Of a stretch of 64,000 nucleotides of DNA, positions 44,846 through 52,163 are shown in pieces (position 1 is the first letter of the stretch; each line of letters begins with the position of its first letter). Origin of the DNA: Streptacidiphilus sp. P02-A3a (GTDB lineage: Bacteria > Actinomycetota > Actinomycetes > Streptomycetales > Streptomycetaceae); contig NZ_CP048289.1 in assembly GCF_014084105.1 (NCBI RefSeq), positions 6,581,922 through 6,645,921 on the forward strand, written 5' to 3'. Made by a program: the position numbers and the translations under genes. The notes beneath the pieces were generated by a model. It was not told the DNA's origin. It searched no databases and saw nothing but the letters and a program-made list of their open reading frames with translations.

Positions 44846-45223
44846 ACGGACACCCCTGCAATCACGTTAAAGAATCATAGGACCATCGCTATTAATTCTT
44901 CTCGGATTTCATTTCCAAGATGCCAGGGCCACCCGGACGACTTCAGGTTAGTCCACGTCCTATCTCCACCGGAAGACGATTCGGAAAAGAAAATTCAACG
45001 CTATGCTTTGCGTAGATCCTATATACGTCTTTGCTGCTGGCTGGCCCTCCGGCTCTCCACCGCGCTCCACCCTGCTCCGCCGCGCCCCGCCCGGAATGGC
45101 GCGGGAGCCGCGCTTTATCGGCGCCGTTGAAAATCGGTACGGGCGACCGGGCGGCGGCCACGGGATGCCCGGAGAGCCGCACTCCTGTTCGCGCGACGGG
45201 GTCCGGGCTCGTAGGCTGCGGGC
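44846..45223. other. Divergent A/T-rich promoter region (378 bp)
   Basis: 44850-45030 is distinctly A/T-richer than any neighbouring stretch. On the minus strand TATGAT (44874-44879) is a good -10 for the methyltransferase operon but lacks a -35, as expected for activator-dependent promoters; an alternative TTGGAA-18-TAATAG pair lies farther upstream. On the plus strand TAGGCT lies six bases before the carbonic anhydrase ATG, which would fit a leaderless transcript. No gene supported. Confidence 0.45.
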
Positions 45224-45871
45224 ATGACCAGCATTTTCGACACCCCCGCCGAGGCCCTTGAGGTCCTGCTCGACGGCAACCGCCGGTTCGTGGCCGGTAC
45301 CAGCGAGCACCCGAACCAGGACGCCGCCAGGCGCGCCGAGCTCACCCCCGGTCAGCGGCCGTTCGCGGTCCTGCTGGGCTGCTCGGACTCCCGCCTGGCC
45401 GCCGAGATCATCTTCGACCGGGGTCTGGGTGACCTGTTCGTGGTGCGCACCGCCGGGCACGTGCTCGGGGCCGAGGTGCTGGGGAGCATCGAGTACGGCA
45501 CCAGCGTGCTGGACTGCCGACTGGTCGTGGTCCTGGGCCACGACTCCTGCGGCGCGGTGGCCGCCGCCCGGGCCGCCGTCGAGGACGGGCTGACCACCAG
45601 CGGCTACGTCCGCGACGTCGTCGAGCGGGTCACCCCGAGCGTCCTGGCCGCGCGGGCCGCCGGTCTGCGGGCGGACAGCGACTTCATAGACGTGCACGTC
45701 CAGCACACGGTGGACCTGCTGCTCGACCGCTCCCGGCTGCTGGCCGAGCAGGTGGCCTCCGGCCACACCGCGGTCGTCGGCCTGGCCTACCAGCTCGCCG
45801 AGGGCAACACCCGGGTGGTCACCGCCCACGGCCTGCCCACGGCGCGGGACGCCGCCCCGGCCCAGGGCTGA
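45224..45871 (+). CDS. Beta-class carbonic anhydrase
   Basis: 215 residues. The zinc ligands are in LLGCSDSRL (Cys, Asp/Arg dyad) and LGHDSCGAV (His, Cys), the full beta-carbonic anhydrase set, and VVRTAGHVL completes the site. It interconverts CO2 and bicarbonate in the cytoplasm. It has no signal sequence. It lies between the peptide operon and the converging MFS gene and may be a housekeeping gene flanked by biosynthetic genes. Confidence 0.93.
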   Translation: MTSIFDTPAEALEVLLDGNRRFVAGTSEHPNQDAARRAELTPGQRPFAVLLGCSDSRLAAEIIFDRGLGDLFVVRTAGHVLGAEVLGSIEYGTSVLDCRLVVVLGHDSCGAVAAARAAVEDGLTTSGYVRDVVERVTPSVLAARAAGLRADSDFIDVHVQHTVDLLLDRSRLLAEQVASGHTAVVGLAYQLAEGNTRVVTAHGLPTARDAAPAQG

Positions 45872-45912
45872 CCCCCGGACCGGGCGTCCATCGGGTCAAC
45901 ACCGCGCCCGAG

Positions 45913-45928
45913 GCCCCCGTCCGGGGGC
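45913..45928. terminator. Short G/C hairpin between convergent genes
   Basis: gcccccg (45913-45919) pairs with cgggggc (45922-45928) across a two-base centre, in practice six pairs with a four-base loop. It sits between the carbonic anhydrase stop and the stop of the converging MFS gene. Confidence 0.5.
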
Positions 45929-45929
45929 G

Positions 45930-47384
45930 TCAGGCGCGGCTGCGGGCGCGGTCCTCGGAGGCGGGCTGGACCACCGGCTCGGCCGGGACGCTCGCCAGCG
46001 CCACCCTGGCCAGCACCGCGGCCACCAGGGCCACCGCGGCCAGGGTGAAGGTGGTGACGGTGAAGCCGTGGATCGCGGCGTCGTGTCCGCCGTTCGGCGC
46101 CAGGTTCAGGTAGACGGTGCCGAAGACGGCGACCCCGAGCACGCCGCCCACCTGGAGGGTGGTGTTGAACAGCCCGCTCATGTCCGGCGCGTACCGGTCC
46201 TCGACCGAGCCGGTCAGGTGGCTGAGCATGCCGCTGAACGCCGCTCCGTAGCCGAGGCCGCCGACCCCGAGCAGCAGCGTCAGCAGCCAGCCGTTGGTGG
46301 TCCCGGCCCGCAGGCCCAGGCCGATGCCCGCGAAGGAGAGCGCCAGCAGCAGCGTGCCGACCGGCGCGGCCAGTCGCCTGGCCCGATCGGGTACCCGGCG
46401 CAGCAGCGGGCCGGTGACGCCGAAGGCGGCCACCCAGGCCACCAGCACCGCCCCGGAGTAGAAGGCGCTCTTGCCCAGCCCCTGCTGGAGGTACAGCGCC
46501 AGCACGAAGAGCAGGGCGAAGTAGGTGGCCCGGGTCGCCGCCTGCGACAGCAGGGCCCAGACCACCGGCGGGCGCCGCAGCAGGGACAGGGTGATCAGCG
46601 GTTGCCCGCCGGTCCGGCCGACCCGCCGCTCGATCAGGACGAACAGCCCCAGTGCGGGCAGGCTGGCCGCGAAGCACAGCCAGGTCCAGATCGGCCACCC
46701 GGCGTCGCGGCCCAGCACCATCGGGAGCACCAGCAGCAGCAGCGCCGCCGACAGGGCGGTCACTCCGGCCAGGTCCACCCGCTGGGTGCTGCGGCGGCCG
46801 TCCGCCGGGAGGAAGTACCAGGCGACGACGAACAGGCCGATGCCGACCGGGATGTTGATCAGGAAGACCGGGCGCCAGGCGGTTCCGAACAGGTTCGCGG
46901 TCACCAGTACGCCGCCCAGGACCTGGCCGACCACCGCACTGCCGGAGAGCACCGCCGTGTACAGGCCCAGCGCCCAACTCCGGGCCTCGTCCTTGAAGTT
47001 CAGCTGGATGCCGGTCAGCACCTGCGAGGTCAGCAGCGCCGCCCCGGCGCCCTGCACCACCCGGGCGGCCACCAGCACGATCGACGAGGGCGCGAGGCCG
47101 CAGGCCAGCGAGGCGCAGGTGAACAGGGCCAGGCCGATCAGGAACATCCGCCGGTAGCCGCGCATCTCCCCCAGCCGGGCGCTGGTGATCAGCAGGACGG
47201 CGTAGGTGAGGGTGTAGCCGGAGACGATGAGCTCAAGTTCCGCGCCCGACGCGTGCAGGTGTTCGTGGATCGACGGCGTGGCGATGTTGACGATCGCGAT
47301 GTCGACATTCCCGAGGAACATGCCACCCAGCAGTGCTGTGAGCAGCCACCCTGAGTGCCGCGGCCGCTGTGCTTCCTCGCTCAT
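45930..47384 (-). CDS. DHA2-type MFS drug exporter (14 helices)
   Basis: 484 residues from the ATG at 47384, with AAGAGGAG five bases upstream; a further upstream ATG lacks a ribosome site. NVDIAIVNIATPSI, SARLGEMRGYRRMFLIGL and VVGQVLGGVLVTANLFGTAWRPVFLINIPVG (read as separate signatures) mark the DHA2 family of proton-coupled multidrug exporters. It is 132 bp downstream of the ring-cleavage dioxygenase gene on the same strand and probably exports the product or a toxic intermediate. Confidence 0.92.
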   Translation of the reverse strand: MSEEAQRPRHSGWLLTALLGGMFLGNVDIAIVNIATPSIHEHLHASGAELELIVSGYTLTYAVLLITSARLGEMRGYRRMFLIGLALFTCASLACGLAPSSIVLVAARVVQGAGAALLTSQVLTGIQLNFKDEARSWALGLYTAVLSGSAVVGQVLGGVLVTANLFGTAWRPVFLINIPVGIGLFVVAWYFLPADGRRSTQRVDLAGVTALSAALLLLVLPMVLGRDAGWPIWTWLCFAASLPALGLFVLIERRVGRTGGQPLITLSLLRRPPVVWALLSQAATRATYFALLFVLALYLQQGLGKSAFYSGAVLVAWVAAFGVTGPLLRRVPDRARRLAAPVGTLLLALSFAGIGLGLRAGTTNGWLLTLLLGVGGLGYGAAFSGMLSHLTGSVEDRYAPDMSGLFNTTLQVGGVLGVAVFGTVYLNLAPNGGHDAAIHGFTVTTFTLAAVALVAAVLARVALASVPAEPVVQPASEDRARSRA

Positions 47385-47516
47385 CGTGCTCCTCTTGGTT
47401 ATCCGGATCGGCATGGAGAACCCGCTGACCTCAGCTAACCGGAGTCAGGACTCTCCGCGCTGGCGTGATTCGGACATGGAGTTCGATCTCGGTACGTAAC
47501 CGCGCGGTCCGGGCCC

Positions 47517-48479
47517 TCAGGCCCACTGGTCGGACTCCCCGTTCACCGCGAAGTCCTTCGGCGGTTCCGGGCCCCAGAGGAAGAAACCGTTCTCCGGCTG
47601 GTGCTGCCGGGCCGTCCAGTCCATGTCGCAGGGGATGTAGTCCATGGCCGCCGAGTACTCCGAGTAGCTGCCCCAGGGGTCGCGGACGTAGTGGAAGTAG
47701 TTCGATCCGAGGACGTGCCGCCCCAGCCCCCAGCCCGCGTGGAACCCCTGGTCGGCCATCTGCATCGCGCCGAGGCCGACCTCGTGGACCGAGGAGACGT
47801 CCCAGCTGCAGTGGTGGAATCCGGGTCGGTCCGACCCGGCGAAGGCCAGCAGGTGGTGGTCGCTGCCGTGCACGCCGTGCATGAAGGCCACGTCACCGGC
47901 CTGGTCCGAGAGCCGCAGGCCGAGCGTCCTGGCGTAGAACTCGACGACCCGGTTCACGTCGCGGGTGAAGATCAGCACGTGCTGGAGCCGGCGCGGCCTG
48001 ACCTCGGTGGTCTCGTCGCGCAGCGGGGCGCAGCGCACCCCGGGCGGGGAGACCGGCATGTGGGTCCGCGACTTCTCGTCCGGTGAGCTCTTCTGGGCGT
48101 CCCTGAGCTCGATCAGCAGGCCGTCGCAGTCGTGGAACCACAGGCCGTCGCCGTCGGCGCCGGGCGGCGGCGCCAGCCGCGGCACGCCCAGCCGCTCCAG
48201 CCTGCGCTCGAAGCGCGGCAGGTCGTCGGCGTAGACGCCGAACGAGAGGTGCCGCAGCTTCTTGGCGGGCCCCTCGGTGAGGCTGCCCCAGCGGTGCGGG
48301 TGGCCGTCCGTGTACAGGCCCAGCGCGCTCCCCTGGTCGGCCGTGGCCAGGCCGAAGGTCCGGTAGAAGCTCTCCGCCTGGGCCAGGTCGGGAACGGTGA
48401 GGCTGAAGTGGTCGAGCGAGTGCACGCCGAGCAGGTCGGTGCGTCGATTGGGCTGTCGGGTGGGCGGGTTCTCTTCCAT
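47517..48479 (-). CDS. Type I extradiol (vicinal-oxygen-chelate) dioxygenase
   Basis: 320 residues from the ATG at 48479; an ATG at 48506 has an equally good GGGAG site. Two VOC modules are present: the N-terminal one opens HSLDHFSLTVPDL, and the catalytic C-terminal one carries metal ligands in LQHVLIF (His), GFHHCSWDV (His) and GSYSEYSA (Glu). This arrangement is that of catechol 2,3-dioxygenases and dihydroxybiphenyl dioxygenases. It should cleave a catechol- or aminophenol-type ring next to the hydroxyl pair. Divergent from the FAH-like gene, which would act on the ring-opened product. Confidence 0.88.
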   Translation of the reverse strand: MEENPPTRQPNRRTDLLGVHSLDHFSLTVPDLAQAESFYRTFGLATADQGSALGLYTDGHPHRWGSLTEGPAKKLRHLSFGVYADDLPRFERRLERLGVPRLAPPPGADGDGLWFHDCDGLLIELRDAQKSSPDEKSRTHMPVSPPGVRCAPLRDETTEVRPRRLQHVLIFTRDVNRVVEFYARTLGLRLSDQAGDVAFMHGVHGSDHHLLAFAGSDRPGFHHCSWDVSSVHEVGLGAMQMADQGFHAGWGLGRHVLGSNYFHYVRDPWGSYSEYSAAMDYIPCDMDWTARQHQPENGFFLWGPEPPKDFAVNGESDQWA

Positions 48480-48753
48480 GGTCGTCTCCCGGGCCTCCGG
48501 TTGCATACCGATCTCCCGACCGTAGCCGAGCGGTAAGGCGGCGCCGATCGGCTTCTTGCCGCCGAAGTCGGGCAGGCGTGGAGGGAAACGGTGGACTCGG
48601 GTCCGACTCCGGCTTCGACCGCAAGGGAGTGAGTGCCACAGGGGTCGGCGCGGACGCAGAATCACAGGAGTGCCGGGCAGTACCGCCCGGTGGATGATCT
48701 GACTCCCGGTCGGGCGCAGAGCCCGACCGGCCGGCATGCAGGAGGCGGGACAC

Positions 48754-49605
48754 GTGAAGTTGCTGCGCTACGGACAGCCGGGACGTGAGCGGGCTGGGGT
48801 GCTCGACCGCGACGGGCGGGTGCGTGACCTCTCCGCTCTCCATTCCGACATCAGGGCGGAGAGCCTGTCGCCCGAGGTCCTCGACCGGTTGCGCGGGATC
48901 GACCCCGCGAGCCTGCCGTTGGTGGACGCCGCCGAGCGGATCGGGCCCTGTGTGTCCGGTGTCTCGAAGGTCGTCTGCATCGGGCTCAACTACCGCGACC
49001 ACGCGAACGAGACGGGCAAGCCCATCCCCACCGAACCGGTCGTCTTCATGAAGGCGACCACCTCCATCTCCGGCCCGAACGACGACGTGGTGCTGCCCAG
49101 GGACGCCGAGAAGGGCGACTGGGAGGTCGAACTCGGCATCGTGATCGGGCGGAAGGCGCAGTACGTGGCCGAGGAGGACTGGCTGAGCCACGTGGCCGGG
49201 TTCTGCGTGGTGAACGACGTGTCCGAGCGGGCCTTCCAGGTCGAGCGCGGCGGACAGTGGGTGAAGGGCAAGAGCAGCGACACCTTCTGCCCGCTCGGGC
49301 CCTGGCTGGTGACGCCGGACGAGGTGCCGGACCCGCAGGCGCTGGAGCTGGTCGCCGAGGTGAGCGGCGAGATCATGCAGGAGGGCTCGACCTCCGACAT
49401 GATCTTCAGCTGCGCCGAGATCGTCTCCTACGTCAGCCGCTTCATGACGCTGCTGCCCGGGGACGTCATCGCCACCGGCACGCCCGCCGGGGTGGGCTTC
49501 GCCCGCAACCGCTTCCTGAAGCCCGGGGACAGCATGCGGCTGTCGGTGTCCGGCCTCGGCGAGCAGTACCAGCGCGTGGTGGCGTACGAGGACAGCGCCC
49601 GCTGA
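48754..49605 (+). CDS. Fumarylacetoacetate hydrolase family protein
   Basis: 283 residues from the GTG at 48754, which has AGGAGG nine bases upstream; the ATG at 48736 would place that site inside the gene. CIGLNYRDHANETG, DWEVELGIVIGRKA (two Glu metal ligands) and GFCVVNDVSERAFQ (Asp ligand) are standard FAH signatures. Members hydrolyse or decarboxylate acyl-pyruvates and 2-hydroxymuconate-like ring-cleavage products. Paired divergently with the extradiol dioxygenase, suggesting a ring-cleavage branch inside the cluster. Confidence 0.92.
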   Translation: MKLLRYGQPGRERAGVLDRDGRVRDLSALHSDIRAESLSPEVLDRLRGIDPASLPLVDAAERIGPCVSGVSKVVCIGLNYRDHANETGKPIPTEPVVFMKATTSISGPNDDVVLPRDAEKGDWEVELGIVIGRKAQYVAEEDWLSHVAGFCVVNDVSERAFQVERGGQWVKGKSSDTFCPLGPWLVTPDEVPDPQALELVAEVSGEIMQEGSTSDMIFSCAEIVSYVSRFMTLLPGDVIATGTPAGVGFARNRFLKPGDSMRLSVSGLGEQYQRVVAYEDSAR

Positions 49606-49752
49606 TCCGCGCGTTTCCCCGGTCCGCCTCCGGCCGACGCCCGCCACGGGCGTCCCTCGGAGGCGGACCCCCGTCCGGCGGCGGAATGCGACCCCTCGTG
49701 GTCCGCCGGTGTTCCGACAGGGCGGACAGAACACGGAGGGAGGAGGACCGAC

Positions 49753-51027
49753 ATGCCCGAGGACTCGGCCACCGAGCCCCACTGGTGGGGTTCCGAGCTG
49801 CTGGCCCGGCATCCGGGCGGCGCGGTCTGGGCTCAGGCCGGCTACCAGGTGACGTACCAGCGGCTGCGGGACCAGGTCGGCTCGCTGCGGCGGCTGTTCC
49901 AGGCGCACGGCGTGCGGGACGGGGCCACCGTGGCGCTCCAGGGCACCCAGAGCTTCACCCAGGTCTGGTCGCTGTTCGCGCTCTGGTCGCTGAACGCCCA
50001 GGTCATGCTGATGGGGCCGGGGATCCGCGGCCGCGAGCTGGAGCGGCTGCTGGACCAGTGCCGCCCGCAGCTGTACGTCTCCTTCGCCGACTCCGGGCCC
50101 GGTCGGCGGACCTTCCACGACGAGTGCGAGGTCTACGTCCGGCAGCTGCGCGGCGGGCGCCGCGCGGAGGGCGGGCACTGCCTGGTCCACTTCACCTCCG
50201 GCAGCACCGGGTTCGCCAAGGCGGTCACCCGCTCCCCGCAGTCGCTGCTGCGCGAACTGGACACCTTCCGCCGGATCGGCGGGATGGCCGGTCCGGGGTC
50301 GCGGGTGCTGCTGCTGGGGCCGGTGTCCCACTCCTTCAACCTGGTGGGCGGGCTGCTGCACCACCTGGACGTCGGGGCGGTGAGCCTCTTTCCGCCGCAG
50401 ACCACGCGCTCCTCGGTGATCCGGACGGCGCTGCGGACCGGCGCCGACACCGTCTTCGGCGCTCCCGGGCACTTCGCCGCGCTGGCCCTGGGCGACCGGG
50501 CGGTGCGGCTGCCCCGGCTGCGCCACGCCGTCTCCGGTGGCGACCGGCTGGACGCACGGGTGCACGCCCGCTTCGCTGAGCGCTACGGCGTCCGCATCGG
50601 CCAGGCGTACGGCACCACCGAGACCGGGATCCTGGCGGCCGACCCCACCGGTTGGTTCGCGCCCGGGTCGGTCGGCATGCCCGCCCCCGGCGTACAACTC
50701 CGGATCTTCGAAGGGGAGTTGCGGGTCCGCATGGACGCCTCGCCGTACCCGGTGCCGGAGGCGCCGCCGGCGCGCTTCGTCCCGGACGGGCCGACCGACG
50801 GCGCCGGTTGGTTCTGCACCAGGGACCGGGCGGAACTCGACCCGCTCAGCGGCGCCCTGCGCATCCTCGACCGGTTCGACCCGCTGGCGGACCGGCGCCG
50901 ACTGACCCGGGGCAGGGACCACGCGCTGCTCTCGGACCGGACCGTCTCGCACCCGCTCACCCGCGGCGGAGCGCCCGCCACCGACCTGCGGGGGCGGGAC
51001 AACAGCGGTAGGGACGTCAGGAGTTGA
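49753..51027 (+). CDS. Short adenylate-forming enzyme (ANL superfamily, reduced C-terminal lobe)
   Basis: 424 residues against 500-550 for standard acyl-CoA ligases. VHFTSGSTGFAKAVTR is the ATP-binding P-loop and IGQAYGTTETGILA motif A5. The region after FCTRDRAELD and LRILDRFDPLADR, where the mobile C-terminal lobe and its catalytic lysine normally lie, is cut to about 45 Arg-rich residues. It could adenylate an acid for direct transfer, or act with another ligase. The GAGGGAGGAGG before the ATG is strong. It ends one base before the stop of the converging SARP gene. Confidence 0.85.
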   Translation: MPEDSATEPHWWGSELLARHPGGAVWAQAGYQVTYQRLRDQVGSLRRLFQAHGVRDGATVALQGTQSFTQVWSLFALWSLNAQVMLMGPGIRGRELERLLDQCRPQLYVSFADSGPGRRTFHDECEVYVRQLRGGRRAEGGHCLVHFTSGSTGFAKAVTRSPQSLLRELDTFRRIGGMAGPGSRVLLLGPVSHSFNLVGGLLHHLDVGAVSLFPPQTTRSSVIRTALRTGADTVFGAPGHFAALALGDRAVRLPRLRHAVSGGDRLDARVHARFAERYGVRIGQAYGTTETGILAADPTGWFAPGSVGMPAPGVQLRIFEGELRVRMDASPYPVPEAPPARFVPDGPTDGAGWFCTRDRAELDPLSGALRILDRFDPLADRRRLTRGRDHALLSDRTVSHPLTRGGAPATDLRGRDNSGRDVRS

Positions 51028-51028
51028 G

Positions 51029-51790
51029 TCAGGAGTTGAGGATGCTGTACTGCAACTCCCGCATCACGTCGCTGGGTTCGATGCCGAGCTCGGCGACCAG
51101 ATTCAGCCGCAGCTGGCTGAACACGTCGAGCGCGTGCGCCCGGTCACCGGCCATGCTGAGCGCCCGCATGTACTGGTAGTGCAGCCCCTCGTGCAGCGGA
51201 TGCTCGAAGACGCAGGCGGTGAGGTCGGCCGCGGCCTCGTAGTGCTGACCCATTTCGATCTTCGCACTGGAGAGGGTCTCGATCACCGCGAGTTTCGACT
51301 CCTCCCATTTCCGCCGCTGCGCCTCAAGGATGCACCCGGTCACCACGTCCACGAATGCCGGGCCGCGCCATAATCGCAGCGCCCGGTCGAGCAGCGGCAC
51401 TCCTCTTTCCGGATCACCGCGCCTGATCGCGTCCCGCCCCTCGGCCACGAGATGGCCGTAGTGGTCGTAGTCGAACTGTGCGCACGCGTCGCTGAAGACA
51501 TATCCACCCGGCCTGGTCATCAGGAGTTCACCTGCGACGGCCCGCGCCGGCTTTCCGGTGAACCGTGCCAGCACCTTGCGCGACTGGAGGACGTAGGTCT
51601 GGATGTTCCTGAGTCCACTCACCGGGGGATCGTCCCCCCACACCTCGCGGACCAGGGATGATGCGGGCACGACCACGCCGGCGTTGGCCATGAGCACGGC
51701 GAGCGCGGTCCGTGGCTTGGGGGCGAGTTCGACGTGTCCCGACACGCCTTCGAGGGAGATATACAGGGGTCCGAGCACTCCTACGAACAT
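51029..51790 (-). CDS. SARP-family pathway-specific activator with a TTA codon
   Basis: 253 residues from the ATG at 51790, with GGAG five bases upstream. An OmpR-type winged helix (about 1-95, PKPRTALAVLMANAGVVV, LRNIQTYVLQSRKVL) and a BTAD domain (about 100-250, DYDHYGHLVAEGRDA, ELGIEPSDVMRELQ) form a small SARP like ActII-ORF4. Codon 140 is TTA (51371-51373), so full translation should need the bldA leucine tRNA. It most likely activates the surrounding biosynthetic operons by binding direct repeats near their promoters. Confidence 0.93.
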   Translation of the reverse strand: MFVGVLGPLYISLEGVSGHVELAPKPRTALAVLMANAGVVVPASSLVREVWGDDPPVSGLRNIQTYVLQSRKVLARFTGKPARAVAGELLMTRPGGYVFSDACAQFDYDHYGHLVAEGRDAIRRGDPERGVPLLDRALRLWRGPAFVDVVTGCILEAQRRKWEESKLAVIETLSSAKIEMGQHYEAAADLTACVFEHPLHEGLHYQYMRALSMAGDRAHALDVFSQLRLNLVAELGIEPSDVMRELQYSILNS

Positions 51791-52163
51791 CAAGGCTCCA
51801 CAAATCCTTGGTCGACCGGTCGGGTGGGATGCGCTTGTGGCCGGAGCTGTGGGATCACCGAACGAATTTGATCTGGTGGCTGACGGTTCATCAAGAACAC
51901 TACCCCGAGGCAGCCCTCTGTCAATCGCGTGTCCGAAAGCGGCCCACGGGCGACCGGCGGCGATCATCGGGATACCCCGGTGATCTCGCCACATCGCACA
52001 CGGATATCCGTCGGCGCGAAGATCCGCATTGAGATCCCCGTTGAGATCCGCGCGGAGATCGGCGTGAAGGTTCGGGGGCAACAACCGGAGCGTGGGCGGG
52101 TCTCGTGGTTTCGTACGGTTCCTGGGACGTCACCCCTCCGAACCCCCCGTGAGGACGGTCGGC
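51791..52163. other. Divergent region between SARP and monooxygenase genes
   Basis: This 373-bp gap holds the promoters of both genes and a 60-bp array of 12-bp repeats near the monooxygenase start. GAGGA precedes the ATG at 52164. A long minus-strand extension of the SARP frame into this region is not credible because it is out of family and carries the repeat. Confidence 0.5.
52016..52075. repeat. Five 12-bp direct repeats upstream of the monooxygenase
   Basis: Units start at 52016, 52028, 52040, 52052 and 52064. Examples are attgagatcccc and gttgagatccgc, with GAGATC shared by three units and GAAGATC/GAAGGTT in the outer two. Direct repeats near the promoter recall SARP binding sites, although those usually have an 11- or 22-bp period. 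Confidence 0.75.

Noticed and set aside
44943..45182. Minus-strand 79-residue frame in the A/T-rich region
   Set aside because: No ribosome site, no family motif, and it overlaps the predicted divergent promoters.
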